The position numbers and the translations under genes are program-made. DNA of 64,000 nucleotides from an uncultured Nitrospirales bacterium (GTDB taxonomy: Bacteria; Nitrospirota; Nitrospiria; Nitrospirales; UBA8639), in the NCBI GenBank assembly GCA_951812745.1, contig OX638327.1, forward strand, positions 558,001 to 622,000, in the 5' to 3' direction. Shown here one piece after another: positions 21,043 to 30,018 of this stretch. Below the pieces are notes generated by a model. The model was not told the origin of the DNA and searched no databases. It saw only the letters and a list, made by a program, of their open reading frames with translations. Position 1 is the first letter of the stretch; every line of letters starts with the position of its first letter.

Positions 21043-21753
21043 TTAGAGGAATTCCTGCCGGATTTCGACAGCGGAAGAAGCCCGCAAAGCCTGTTGGAAT
21101 GCTTCGAGTGCCTGTTGTTTCTTTTGGATCAGGAGTTGAAGCCGGATGCGGTCATTGATTTTTTCGATCTCTTGTTGGTCTTCCAAGCCCGCGGTTTGCC
21201 CTACGGCGAGTTCCTTGACGAGTTCCTCATCCACCGGATTGAGGGTCGCCACGTCCTGAACGAGGAACTGAACTTTTTGCCTGCGAAGGTCTGTGGTCAG
21301 GCCCTCTTCAAACTTCGCCGGAGAAATCCGGTTGAGCCCCAGGAGACGGTGGTAGACTTCCGCGTCAAAGGCCCCGTCCTTTTGAAATTCCTGACGTTTC
21401 ATGATGGTGTCCCGCAGTTCATCCGGATGCACTTCCAGATTGAGATCGTCTGCAGCCACAAGCCACAGTTTCTGCTCGACCAGAGAGGTCATGACCGTTT
21501 GCTTGAGTTCTTTGCGGTCAGGGGCTTCCTGCTCGGGCTGATTTCTATAGAAGGCCTCGATCCTGTTAAACGCCTCGCGGAATTCACCCAGTTCCACCTG
21601 GTACGACCCGACCACGGCCACCACGTTGGGTTGTTGCGAAGTTTCATACCCGAACCACCCCATCCCGATGGTAAAGGTGACCGCGATCACCAACATAATG
21701 ATCTTCAAGAGCCATGGGTATTTTGTCGAACCTTCGCGAATCAGCTTAATCAT
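21043..21753 (-). CDS. SurA_N/PpiD-like membrane-anchored chaperone domain protein
   Basis: 236 residues. An N-terminal membrane anchor (YPWLLKIIMLVIAVTFTIGM, about 13-32) is followed by a SurA_N/PpiD-type helical domain: VVAVVGSYQVELGEFREAFN (about 44-63), a helical region TVMTSLVEQKLWLVAADDLNL and the HPDELRDTIMKRQEFQKDGAF segment that is diagnostic for this fold. The parvulin PPIase domain that follows in PpiD is missing, and the chain ends with a helical region of about 60 residues. It should face the periplasm and bind unfolded exported proteins. It is transcribed alone. A full-length relative may exist elsewhere; this one is either a naturally short chaperone or a degraded copy. Confidence 0.82.
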   Translation of the reverse strand: MIKLIREGSTKYPWLLKIIMLVIAVTFTIGMGWFGYETSQQPNVVAVVGSYQVELGEFREAFNRIEAFYRNQPEQEAPDRKELKQTVMTSLVEQKLWLVAADDLNLEVHPDELRDTIMKRQEFQKDGAFDAEVYHRLLGLNRISPAKFEEGLTTDLRRQKVQFLVQDVATLNPVDEELVKELAVGQTAGLEDQQEIEKINDRIRLQLLIQKKQQALEAFQQALRASSAVEIRQEFL

Positions 21754-22071
21754 GGGATCAACCCCTTTGTGGAATCATGAATTACCCCTTCTAACACGCG
21801 TGATGCCGCGATTTCAAACCATCCACCCCGTCTCGCGCAGACTCCCTTTCCCATTCATATCCACCGGTTCCCCCTTTTCCTAAACCCTCTTGCCCCGCGG
21901 GCGAGCGCCAGCCCCGGCCTCGATTTCCGGGTTGGAGTGAGGAGGCAAAAGCACCCGACCCCCGTTTACTACTGACGGCAGGGATACATTTGTGCGGGTT
22001 TCAGAGACTTTGTTACACTATGGACGGACGTGATTTATCGGCGACCACGGGGAGAAAACACGATCGGATTG

Positions 22072-22506
22072 ATGAAGGTATTCAAACGCGCCGGCGCTCT
22101 TGTGGCTTTGGTGTGCGGAGTGTGGAGCCCGGCCGTCGGGTTTGCTGAGTTCGTGCCCGCCGGGGCACGGGACCAGGAAGGTATCGCCGTTACGGTTCGC
22201 ATCGAGAGTCGCCGGTTTATTCCGCACGTGGTGAACCTTCGTATCGGGCAACAAGTCCGGTTTATCCTGAAGAACGAAGACGTTGAACTCCATGCGTTTG
22301 TTCCCGCGAATCTCCTGTTTCGGACAAACGTCCAAGTAAGCGGTGACGGGGCGCCACAGTTTGGCAAAGACGGGTTCCGCCGGGTGTTGATTCCTTCAGG
22401 CGGTCAAGTCGAGTTGGTCTTCACGTCGAAGGAAGCAGGCTCCTTCCCGTTCTTCTGTGATTTGCCTGGGCATATGATGAACGGAACGATCGTCGTTGAC
22501 GGTTAG
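22072..22506 (+). CDS. Exported cupredoxin-like copper protein
   Basis: 144 residues from the ATG at 22072 (MKVFKRAGALVALVCGVWSP is a signal peptide); an upstream in-frame start would add 14 unlikely residues. The mature beta-sandwich has the copper ligands His74 (EDVELHAFVP), Cys129 and His134 in FFCDLPGHMM, with Met135/136 as the possible axial ligand. This CxxxxH-M arrangement is that of cupredoxins, small periplasmic electron carriers, or of the copper-site domain of nitrosocyanin-like proteins. The downstream gene at 22564 may be co-transcribed. It fits the redox character of the next 10 kb. Confidence 0.85.
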   Translation: MKVFKRAGALVALVCGVWSPAVGFAEFVPAGARDQEGIAVTVRIESRRFIPHVVNLRIGQQVRFILKNEDVELHAFVPANLLFRTNVQVSGDGAPQFGKDGFRRVLIPSGGQVELVFTSKEAGSFPFFCDLPGHMMNGTIVVDG

Positions 22507-22563
22507 ACGGATAGGCCAGTGTGTTGTTGTGTTCCACTATGATTTTGAAGAGGAGAAGTGCTC

Positions 22564-24306
22564 ATGAGGTTGGTTGATGTTTTCTACGGTGAACGGACCC
22601 GCGCTGGTCACCGACAGCAATCGCAGGTTTTCACGATACGTGGTCTCGGCCTGGGAGTTCTGATGGTCGGGCTGGTTGGGGTAGGGGCGGCTGATCTTTC
22701 ACGTGCCGAGGAGCCCGGTTCGGCTGCCCAAAGTCAGGCGGCGGTGCAGGTGGTCCAGAATTACGCCCACGCGGTGGCCGGTCGCGATTCCGCCGGGGTG
22801 GCCCAAAACGACTTTGTCTGTCTGCTGAAGATGGTGGAAGCCGGGGCCACGGGGAAAGGACAGTTTTTGCCTGAATCGGACCCGGTGTATGCTTGGTGTT
22901 GGGATCGGCTTGCTCAAGCGCACGCGGAAGTGATCCAGAGCCGCGACCTGGCACTGGACGAGTTATGGCCGGGCGTCGGGAAGTTGGTGAATTTTCGGGA
23001 CTTCAAACGGTTCGAGATCGCGGAAACCCGTGCCTATCAGCGCGCCCCTTCGTTTTTTGTGATGCCCGAGATCGGTGAGATGTCCGAAACGCCCGGATTC
23101 ACCTTGGAGGTGCTCAATACGGCACCGCTTCCCCACGCGTCCTTTCAGGTGCCGGGCTCAGACCACATGGTGGCTGTGCCGACCACCTTGGTCCGGATAC
23201 GTATTGCCTATCCGGATCCAATGACGTCCCCGGCGGCGAATGGCCCGGGTCAACAGGATTGGGTTGTGCCGTATAAAAAACCCATCCATCCGGTCAAGGC
23301 CGTGACCGTAAAATGGGTCGTGTTGTCGGGGCTGCTTCAGCATGGGTTTCCCGTGGATAGCGCCGTCCTCAATATGCCGCTGACGTCTTCCATGGGGACA
23401 CCGATTCCGTTCGTCATCGACCCCGGCGGGTTTGAACAGCACACCACGGAATATTGGAGTTCGAAGGAAGCACAAGCGGCAGTGACGGCCGGGCTGGCGC
23501 GGGTGAAAACGTTGCCGACGCGCCGGGAACGAATCTCCATGCTCAACCGGATATTGGTGGTGGATCCCTTGCACGTGGAAGGGTTGCAGGCCATTGCCTC
23601 CGAACTGTACGACGGGCTGTTGGATTTTGGCGCACGGACGCATGGTGTTCAGTTACAGAGCGGTCCGCTGTATGAGGAATTCAACGCGCTCTATTGGACT
23701 ATCCAATCGCAAACCGACCGGATGGATATTTCCCTTGAGATGGAAATGGGTGGGAAACTCGAACCGACCCCGGCCGATTATCTGTACCGCTTGATTCCTG
23801 CCATGGAAACCCTGGTTGACTTGGAGCCCGGAGATTTCGAAACGCGACTGAAACTGACGAATGCCTATCGGTGGACGAACGATCAGCTCACGTCCATCAT
23901 GGCACCTCAGCAGTTGCTTACGGAATTGCCGACGGATCAACCCGACATGCGTGCCAGGGTGTTGATGGCCATTGCCTGGTCGCGCATCAGTAACGTCGCG
24001 TGGAGTCGGCTTTTTGATGACCCTGATATTATTCAGGGCTACCAGGAAGCCGATGAGGCCTTTACGTTGTCCTCGGATCCCATGGTCAAATTCTCCGCAG
24101 CTTACGCCAAGGCGTACAGTTTGGCCTTTCGCCCCAAACGCGATAATCAGGCGATGTTCGAACTCTTGAAGGAAGCACGACGCTGGTATCGGCAGATTCC
24201 GGGAGCCACGCCCCGGTCCTGGGTCTTTCTCCTTCAAAATGATACATTGAAAGGGTTGGTGGAAACGGACCCGACGTTTCACGCGTTGATGACGGCGAAT
24301 TCGTAA
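22564..24306 (+). CDS. Large exported hypothetical protein
   Basis: About 580 residues. The N-terminus has a long n-region, then GLGLGVLMVGLVGVGAADLS and an SRAEE cleavage region (about 28-50). The mature part is not a family I recognise: about 300 residues with beta-rich character (DHMVAVPTTLVRIRIAYPDP; VKAVTVKWVVLSGLLQHGFP), then a helical C-terminal half resembling TPR-like repeats (RISMLNRILVVDPLHVEGLQ, METLVDLEPGDFETRLKLTN). GAGGAGA lies upstream of the ATG at 22564; a GTG at 22558 is also possible. It starts 57 nt after the cupredoxin stop and may share its transcript. It is probably periplasmic. The function is unknown. Confidence 0.7.
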   Translation: MRLVDVFYGERTRAGHRQQSQVFTIRGLGLGVLMVGLVGVGAADLSRAEEPGSAAQSQAAVQVVQNYAHAVAGRDSAGVAQNDFVCLLKMVEAGATGKGQFLPESDPVYAWCWDRLAQAHAEVIQSRDLALDELWPGVGKLVNFRDFKRFEIAETRAYQRAPSFFVMPEIGEMSETPGFTLEVLNTAPLPHASFQVPGSDHMVAVPTTLVRIRIAYPDPMTSPAANGPGQQDWVVPYKKPIHPVKAVTVKWVVLSGLLQHGFPVDSAVLNMPLTSSMGTPIPFVIDPGGFEQHTTEYWSSKEAQAAVTAGLARVKTLPTRRERISMLNRILVVDPLHVEGLQAIASELYDGLLDFGARTHGVQLQSGPLYEEFNALYWTIQSQTDRMDISLEMEMGGKLEPTPADYLYRLIPAMETLVDLEPGDFETRLKLTNAYRWTNDQLTSIMAPQQLLTELPTDQPDMRARVLMAIAWSRISNVAWSRLFDDPDIIQGYQEADEAFTLSSDPMVKFSAAYAKAYSLAFRPKRDNQAMFELLKEARRWYRQIPGATPRSWVFLLQNDTLKGLVETDPTFHALMTANS

Positions 24307-24542
24307 TGTCTGTTCAGGCGGGAATTCAGTTGTTCGTCAGGGTTTAGCGGCCAAGGCGTATCTGGAGCCGAACAGCCCGGCATCGGAATCTCTTGTGTGC
24401 TCTTTCCACGCTGTTTGCGCTATACCTTTCGCCTTTGCTTGGGACAGGGAGGATGTCGAATCTCGACCCGGATGGGATGACTGGCCGCGCAAGGCGGCAA
24501 AGAGAGTGTAAACATACGGGAACGGTTTGACGGGTTCTGGCC

Positions 24543-25958
24543 TTGTCCATTCCAAAAGAAGACTTCCAACTCGATTTTCGCAAAAATCCGCAGGTCCTCG
24601 GTACCATGGTCGACGCCATGGGCGATGGCGTGTTTACCGTGAATGCGCGCGGTCATATCGTGGCCTGGAGTACAGGCGCCGCCAGGATTACCGGCTATTC
24701 CAGCGATGAAGTGATTGGAAAATCCTGCCATATTCTTGAGGGACCGAATTGCAAAGGGTTCAGCAAGCTCACCGAGTTTTTGGAAAACCCGACGTCCTAT
24801 CCGTGGGGAATCTGCAATCAGGAATGTAAGGTATGGTCGAAGGCCGGCAAAGAACTCTACATTTATGGAAACGTGTCCGTGTTGCGGGATGAACGCGGTG
24901 AGGTTGTGGGAGCCGTGGGAACGTTTACCGACCTCACCTCTTTTATTTTAGCCAAAGAAAAAATTCGGGTATTGGAAGAGCAGGTTGGGTCCAAGGAGTC
25001 GTTTCAGCAAATGGTCGGGCGCAGTGTCGCCATGCAGGATGTCTTTCGACGTCTGCGACTGGCCGCGCAAGGAGACGTACCCGTCTTGCTGACCGGGGAG
25101 TCGGGCACGGGGAAGGAATTGGCGGCCCGGGCTATCCATGCCCTCAGCGCCAGAAAGGACAAGCCATTTTTTGCCATCAATTGTTCAGCCATTCCGGAGA
25201 CCTTGATCGAAAGCGAGTTATTCGGTCACGTGAGAGGAGCCTTTACGGGGGCGATCCGTGATAAGGTCGGTGTGTTCCAGGCGGCCGAGGGGGGCACCCT
25301 CTTCTTAGATGAAATCGGCGATACGAGTCCTTTGCTCCAACTCAAATTGCTTCGCGTCTTGCAGGAGAGCGAAATTCGGCGCGTTGGTGATGAAAAACAC
25401 ATCAAAGTCGACGTGCGACTCGTGACGGCGACGAACAAGGATTTAAAGCACCTGTTGACCACGGGGGCGGTACGGGAAGACTTTTTTTATCGCATTCGGG
25501 TCTTTGAAATTGCCCTCCCTGCGCTGAGGGAACGTCGCGAAGACCTACCCTTGTTGGTTAGGCACTTTCTCGCCGAAGGGTCGAAAGTGTACGGCCGTGC
25601 CATCAACGAAATTTCGCAGGATGGCATGCAGCAGATGGTGAAGTATTCATGGCCGGGCAACATTCGCGAATTGCGAAATGCCATTGAACATGCTTTTGTG
25701 ACGGCGGAGGGGGACTGTTTGACCGTACTCGACCTCCCTCTGGAGATTCGTACGGCCGCGTCGCATGCATCCAATGCGGTAAGCAAAGAGCCTCTGACCC
25801 CTGAGCAACAGGCCGAACGGGATCGGATACTTGAGGCCCTTCGACAAACTCAGGGAAGTAAAACCAAGGCTGCCAAATTATTAGGGTATAGCCGGGTGAC
25901 ACTCTGGAAAAAACTGCAAAAATTCGGCGTACCTGAAACAGGCTCCCCATCCCGTTAA
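24543..25958 (+). CDS. PAS-domain sigma-54-dependent activator
   Basis: 471 residues. The N-terminal PAS domain (about 18-135) contains four cysteines: C62 and C70 (CHILEGPNC) and C91 and C95 (CNQEC), a pattern able to hold metal or respond to redox. The central AAA+ domain has Walker A GESGTGKE near 185 and the sigma-54 contact loop GAFTGA near 229, then FFYRIRVFEIALPALRERRE. A Fis-type helix-turn-helix ends the protein (SKTKAAKLLGYSRVTLWKKL). It activates sigma-54 RNA polymerase. The start is a TTG at 24543, which includes the whole PAS lead helix; the ATG at 24606 would trim it. A sigma-54 promoter 125 bp past its stop is the obvious target, so the activator probably controls the next two genes. 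Confidence 0.92.
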   Translation: MSIPKEDFQLDFRKNPQVLGTMVDAMGDGVFTVNARGHIVAWSTGAARITGYSSDEVIGKSCHILEGPNCKGFSKLTEFLENPTSYPWGICNQECKVWSKAGKELYIYGNVSVLRDERGEVVGAVGTFTDLTSFILAKEKIRVLEEQVGSKESFQQMVGRSVAMQDVFRRLRLAAQGDVPVLLTGESGTGKELAARAIHALSARKDKPFFAINCSAIPETLIESELFGHVRGAFTGAIRDKVGVFQAAEGGTLFLDEIGDTSPLLQLKLLRVLQESEIRRVGDEKHIKVDVRLVTATNKDLKHLLTTGAVREDFFYRIRVFEIALPALRERREDLPLLVRHFLAEGSKVYGRAINEISQDGMQQMVKYSWPGNIRELRNAIEHAFVTAEGDCLTVLDLPLEIRTAASHASNAVSKEPLTPEQQAERDRILEALRQTQGSKTKAAKLLGYSRVTLWKKLQKFGVPETGSPSR

Positions 25959-25996
25959 CGCGTTAGCTTAGCAAGTTAACGGTTTTATGTTAACGT
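25952..25996. promoter_or_regulatory. Three GTTAAC palindromes, candidate upstream activator sites
   Basis: GTTAAC occurs at 25954, 25975 and 25989. The first two lie in the exact inverted repeat CCGTTAAC (25952-25959) / GTTAACGG (25975-25982). They overlap the end of the activator gene and sit about 95-130 bp upstream of the sigma-54 promoter, the usual enhancer distance. No T-tract follows, so a terminator is less likely. Confidence 0.55.
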
Positions 25997-26082
25997 CTAA
26001 CCCCCTCGTGTTCTGTGGCATGCACTCAAATCATAACTCATTGAAAATTTGTGAAAAATTGTTTCCTTTGTCGAACTATAAT

Positions 26083-26099
26083 TTGGCATAGCCTTTGCT
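26083..26099 (+). promoter_or_regulatory. Sigma-54 (-24/-12) promoter
   Basis: TTGGCATAGCCTTTGCT matches the TTGGCAC-N5-TTGCT consensus. The invariant GG (26085-26086) and GC (26097-26098) are separated by exactly 10 bp. Transcription should start near 26110, about 175 nt ahead of the DUF1264 gene, and is expected to depend on the activator encoded just upstream. Confidence 0.82.
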
Positions 26100-26284
26100 A
26101 TATTCTTAGATATGGACGTGGTCAAAAGAAAACCACAGGATGGGGACGTTGCAGACGATTAAAGGATCGCTTGGGGTGAAATCAACGAGGATCAGGATTT
26201 TATGATACATTGCGCCAGCGGGAAACATGTTGCTATTGCCGTGAGTCAGGAAGATGTCTTTATTCAACCATAAGGAGGTGGGTA

Positions 26285-26800
26285 ATGGTGAGTTCGATGC
26301 GTTCCATGAGTTTCATTGTGCTGCTCAGTGTCTTCTGTATCGGATTGATGGTCACGCCGGCCATGAGCGAGGGCACGCCGGCCGACGGCTTCGGCCTGCA
26401 CGTTCAAGCCCCGCACATGATGGCTGACGGACAGGTCGGTGGTCCCTTCCATCATTATTGCAAAGGCATTTCCAATGAAATCATCCAATGCCTGCTCTTT
26501 CCGTCCACCGACCCCAAGGCGCCTTTAATAGGAGTGGAATACTTCGTGGCCAAGGACCTGGCCCGCAAGGAAGTCCCGCTGATCACATGGAACAGAAACT
26601 TCCACGACCATGAGGTTGAAATCGCCACCGGTCGCGTGCTCATTCTGGACATTGAGGATAAAAACAAAGTTGCGGAAATTGCGGCCGCCGCCTCGCAAAC
26701 CGACGGCGTCATCTATCACCTCTGGCAACCGGGCCAGAAAGTGCCCGATGGAACGGTGACGATTCCGAATTCGGTTGGTCACAAATTCCGGACCGAGTAG
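26285..26800 (+). CDS. Exported DUF1264-family protein
   Basis: 171 residues from the ATG at 26285, fixed by the near-perfect ribosome-binding site AAGGAGGTG at 26270; an open frame continues upstream but is not preceded by such a site. MVSSMRSMSFIVLLSVFCIG then LMVTPAMSEG is a signal peptide. The mature part (FGLHVQAPHMMADGQVGGPF, HHYCKGISNEIIQCLLF, GVEYFVAKDLARKEVPLI, WNRNFHDHEVEIATGRVLIL) matches DUF1264 / OBAP-type proteins, whose biochemical role is unknown. Two cysteines and several His residues could bind metal or haem, but no haem motif is present. It is the first gene behind a sigma-54 promoter and is followed by a cytochrome c, suggesting a regulated periplasmic redox unit. Confidence 0.85.
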   Translation: MVSSMRSMSFIVLLSVFCIGLMVTPAMSEGTPADGFGLHVQAPHMMADGQVGGPFHHYCKGISNEIIQCLLFPSTDPKAPLIGVEYFVAKDLARKEVPLITWNRNFHDHEVEIATGRVLILDIEDKNKVAEIAAAASQTDGVIYHLWQPGQKVPDGTVTIPNSVGHKFRTE

Positions 26801-26807
26801 TGTAATG

Positions 26808-26839
26808 CCGGTGCGGGAACGTTTTATTTCCCGTACCGG
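26808..26839 (+). terminator. Hairpin between the DUF1264 and cytochrome genes
   Basis: CCGGTGCGGGAA (26808-26819) pairs with TTCCCGTACCGG (26828-26839) over 12 bp with one G-U pair and an 8-nt loop. No U-tract follows, so it is more likely an mRNA-processing or stability element, or a leaky terminator, that lowers cytochrome expression relative to the first gene. Confidence 0.5.
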
Positions 26840-26880
26840 TCCTTTCCCACCGCAGTTTCTTCACGAGAAGGAGACGTCTG

Positions 26881-27327
26881 ATGTCGTTGACGAGCAAACG
26901 AGGGGCGACCTGTGTCTTGGCCGTGTTCCTGCTGGGAGGTTCGGTGGTCTGGGGAGCCGACCCTGCGGTGCTCAAGCCACGCGTGCCGCTTGACCGGATC
27001 GAAGAAGCCAAGACGTGGCGGAACCCTTTTCCCGTTACTCCCGAACGTCTTGAACGAGGCAAAAAGCTGTTTCATGGCAAAGGGTTCTGCGTGACGTGTC
27101 ATGGACGGGACGGCAAGGGGTTTGGAAATATTCCCGGTCTGCGAGGGAAGCTCCCGAGAGATTTCACGGACAAAGCGTGGCAGGCCAAGCGGACCGATGG
27201 CGAACTGTTTTGGATTCTGAAAAACGGCAGCCCGGGCACGGATATGGCCTCGTTCATTCCGCTCGTATTGACGGAAGAAGAGGCCTGGCATGTGGTACTC
27301 TATATCCGGTCATTTGGACAGCAATAA
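26881..27327 (+). CDS. Exported monohaem cytochrome c
   Basis: 148 residues. The signal peptide (TCVLAVFLLGGSVVWGAD) ends near 26. The haem site is C70-V-T-C73-H74 (FCVTCHGRDGKGFGNIPGL), with the sixth ligand probably the Met in GTDMASFIPL (near 127), as in class I cytochromes. LTEEEAWHVVLYIRSF is the final helix usual in cytochrome c (Cytochrome_CBB3-like) proteins. GAGAAGGAGA precedes the ATG. It lies 80 nt downstream of the DUF1264 gene, is probably on the same sigma-54 transcript, and should carry electrons in the periplasm. Confidence 0.92.
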   Translation: MSLTSKRGATCVLAVFLLGGSVVWGADPAVLKPRVPLDRIEEAKTWRNPFPVTPERLERGKKLFHGKGFCVTCHGRDGKGFGNIPGLRGKLPRDFTDKAWQAKRTDGELFWILKNGSPGTDMASFIPLVLTEEEAWHVVLYIRSFGQQ

Positions 27328-27805
27328 TCTGTAAACTCCTCAAAGAAACCGCCGTCTACTGCCGCGTAGGACTACGCCTCTAGCTCGCCTCACGAATTCT
27401 CTTTCAGCATGGATTCCTAAAAGTCTATAACCTTACAGGGTGGCTGTTAAGCCTTTCTCGGAATTTCCAAAACTCATACGTGGGATTGCCGAGGATACTA
27501 CAGTCAAATGAGTATTCAAGGGATGGCAGCTAAATTTGACAATTGGCTTGATGCGGTAGATGGATCAGGGCCCGGAAAAAGGATTCAGACGTAATAGAAA
27601 TTTGCAAGTTGGTCGTTTGGTACATGACTTTTCAATGCTTCATATCGAAGGGTATGAGGCATTTTTTCAAATAAGGGTATGGAAGGAGGGAATTGACAAA
27701 CTGGTCAAGGTATGTCGGAATCGTTGGCTCTGCATTGGATCGGCTGTGACAAGAAATCCCATAAGAGAAATTCAAAAGAGTCATGATTGAAAGTCGTATG
27801 CATTG
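27328..27805. other. 478-bp intergenic region
   Basis: I see no convincing gene. A 76-codon frame at 27560-27790 lacks a ribosome-binding site and resembles nothing known. No strong hairpin or sigma-70 promoter is evident, although the kinase gene at 27806 must have a promoter here. Confidence 0.45.
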
Positions 27806-29344
27806 ATGTTTTCATCCTCCAAACTCTCCCTCACGTGTAGTGCTGTATTGATTTTGTTAGGAGGGTTTGTGTTGTTTGCCCGGGGCACGGACAATATCGC
27901 CTTGATTCAGATTCGTCCCGAGCTGGTCCCCATGTCGGTACTCGTCGCCATTGGGTTTTCTCTGAGTGGATTGGGTTTGATTTTTTTGAATTTTCTCTTT
28001 TTACGAGAAGTGAAAATTATTGGTCTTTTGACGCTCGGCCTCGGTGGATTGACTCTTCTTGAATTCATCCTGTCTTGGAATGGAGTGGGAGGTCTGTGGA
28101 TCTCGTTACAATCGTCTCAGGTTCATCCAGTGTCCCCCATATCCTCCATGTGCTTTGTCTTATTCGGCCTGGCCTTACTTGCGATGACCATGGAGCAGGC
28201 ACCGGCCAAAGGCACCTTCATTTCCGGAGTGTTAGGTGCCATCATGTTTGCATTTGGGTCGATGGGATTTTTTGCTCACCTGGTGGATTTGAGCCCAACG
28301 GAAGGGATGGGGCGGATCATGAGAATGGCGGTCCATTCCCCGGGTGGCTTTGGTTTGCTTGCGGTTGCGTTGATTGCCTTTTCCTGGAAAAACGAACAAC
28401 AGAAAACCATTGGTTCTCCACATTGGCTTCCGGTCTTGATCGGTGTTGGGGTGCTGACGATGACTTTTGGGTTGTGGATCCACTTGGATGACCAAGAACA
28501 ATCGTTTGTGGCAACAGCCCTCCTTATTTTCGGATTATTCATGGCCTCGGTCCTAGCGGTTGGGGCATTTTTTATGCAAAGGGAGCGGCGTTTGCTTGAG
28601 GAAATCCATATTTCACATCAAGGTTTAGAAATGGAGATCCATGAGCGAAAACAGGTTGAAGAACATTTACGAATTTCCCAAGAGGAATTACGCAACCTGA
28701 GTCACCGGTTGCAATCCATACGGGAAGAAGAAAAATCGAAAATCGCGCGTGAGGTGCATGATGAGCTAGGTCAGGTCCTGATGGTCTTGAAGATGGATTT
28801 GGCGTGTTTGGATGCAGAAGATTCCCAGGATTCCAAAGCCTTTCATGAAAAGATTCAATTAATGGGCGATCGCCTTGACCGGACCGTGCAGACCGTTCAA
28901 AGGATTTGCTTGGAGCTGCGCCCAAAAATTCTGGAAGTCTTTGGCCTCATGGAGGCCATTGGATGGCAGACAAAGGAATTTCAACACCGTACGGGGATCC
29001 AATGTGACCTCGTCATGGACCAAGCAAAGATTGAGTTAGATCCAGAACGTTCCATCGCCTGTTTTCGTGTGTTACAAGAAGCCCTCACCAACGTGGCGCG
29101 ACATGCCAAGGCAAGCCATGTATGCGTGAATGTCATCATAGAAAATAGCTGTTTACTGCTTAACGTGAAGGATAATGGCGAAGGGATTGAAGACAACAAG
29201 ATCTATAATTCTCATTCTCTTGGGTTGATAGGGATCCGGGAACGGGCTCATCATTTCGGAGGAGAAGTCAGCATTAAAGGGAAGCGAGGTGAAGGGACTC
29301 AACTTTCAGTCAAAATTCCGTATCCGCAAATCATGAAGGTCTGA
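27806..29344 (+). CDS. Membrane histidine kinase (HisKA_3/NarX type)
   Basis: 512 residues. Seven to eight N-terminal hydrophobic helices (about 5-260, MASE-like integral sensor; for example LTCSAVLILLGGFVLFARGT, MCFVLFGLALLAMTMEQAP) are followed by a coiled linker (EIHERKQVEEHLRISQEEL), the HisKA_3 dimerisation domain with phospho-acceptor H318 in KIAREVHDELGQVL, and a HATPase_c domain (EALTNVARHAKASHV; VKDNGEGIED; GLIGIRERAHHFGG). The NarL-family regulator at 30019 is the natural partner; an exported globin gene lies between them. The signal is unknown; a membrane-embedded sensor suggests quinone, lipid or gas status. A TTG at 27803 is one codon earlier. Confidence 0.92.
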   Translation: MFSSSKLSLTCSAVLILLGGFVLFARGTDNIALIQIRPELVPMSVLVAIGFSLSGLGLIFLNFLFLREVKIIGLLTLGLGGLTLLEFILSWNGVGGLWISLQSSQVHPVSPISSMCFVLFGLALLAMTMEQAPAKGTFISGVLGAIMFAFGSMGFFAHLVDLSPTEGMGRIMRMAVHSPGGFGLLAVALIAFSWKNEQQKTIGSPHWLPVLIGVGVLTMTFGLWIHLDDQEQSFVATALLIFGLFMASVLAVGAFFMQRERRLLEEIHISHQGLEMEIHERKQVEEHLRISQEELRNLSHRLQSIREEEKSKIAREVHDELGQVLMVLKMDLACLDAEDSQDSKAFHEKIQLMGDRLDRTVQTVQRICLELRPKILEVFGLMEAIGWQTKEFQHRTGIQCDLVMDQAKIELDPERSIACFRVLQEALTNVARHAKASHVCVNVIIENSCLLLNVKDNGEGIEDNKIYNSHSLGLIGIRERAHHFGGEVSIKGKRGEGTQLSVKIPYPQIMKV

Positions 29345-29425
29345 TCGTTCACTAAGGGCTGCAAAAATGACTCTCGAAATTTCTCGGCGAACTCCAGAAA
29401 GAGTCCGACTCCAGAAGGAACTGTG

Positions 29426-29920
29426 ATGTCACAATGTCCATTGTTATTTCATCGACTGATTTTCTTCTTTCTAGGCTATTGTTTGGTGTTCTTGGGGATA
29501 GGAGGAGTCGCATTGGTTGACCGTCACCCGGCTCAAGCTGCTGAGCAACAGACCCTGTATGAGCGCCTTGGTGGATACGATGCGATTTCGCAGATCATCG
29601 ATGAATTTTTAGAGAAGATGTGGGCTGACCCTCAAGTTGGACGCTACTTTGTGGGAATGGGCACTGATACGAGGAATCAATTACGACAGAAAAATAAGTT
29701 GCTCATGTGTAAAAATACTGGAGGCCCTTGCAAAATTATCAGTCGTGACATGAAACTCGCACATGGCGGTTTAGGCATTACCGACAGCGATTGGCAGGTG
29801 GCAGTAAGACACTTAGTGGATACCCTCAAATCCCTCAAAATTGGTGAGCAAGAACAGCAAGAACTGCTTCAGATAATTAGTGGACTGAAGGGATATATTG
29901 TGGAACGTAAGAAACGATGA
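29426..29920 (+). CDS. Exported group I truncated haemoglobin
   Basis: 164 residues. A signal peptide (LIFFFLGYCLVFLGIGGVAL, then a PAQAAEQ cleavage site near 40) precedes a TrHb group I domain: TLYERLGGYDAISQIIDEFL, ADPQVGRYF, and the proximal haem ligand His113 in MKLAHGGLGITDSDW. The final helix is EQEQQELLQIISGLKGYIV. The extra Cys pair CKNTGGPC is compatible with a disulphide outside the cytoplasm. Truncated haemoglobins bind O2 or NO; exported ones are less usual. AAGGAA precedes the ATG at 29426. Lying between a kinase and its regulator, it may shape or detoxify the gas signal that the pair senses. Confidence 0.9.
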   Translation: MSQCPLLFHRLIFFFLGYCLVFLGIGGVALVDRHPAQAAEQQTLYERLGGYDAISQIIDEFLEKMWADPQVGRYFVGMGTDTRNQLRQKNKLLMCKNTGGPCKIISRDMKLAHGGLGITDSDWQVAVRHLVDTLKSLKIGEQEQQELLQIISGLKGYIVERKKR

Positions 29921-30018
29921 GTGTGGTGCAATGATCGTTCTGGACTTAATCGCTTCGCAGCGAGACTGTAGTGAGAAGGTCATACCCTGAATGTCTCTCA
30001 ACAACCCCGCAGAGAAAT

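Noticed and set aside
24337-24555. Minus-strand frame upstream of the sigma-54 activator.
   Set aside because: It overlaps the activator start, lacks a ribosome-binding site and has no family character.
27560-27790. A 76-codon plus-strand frame between the cytochrome and kinase genes.
   Set aside because: No ribosome-binding site, no recognisable sequence, and codon use unlike nearby genes.
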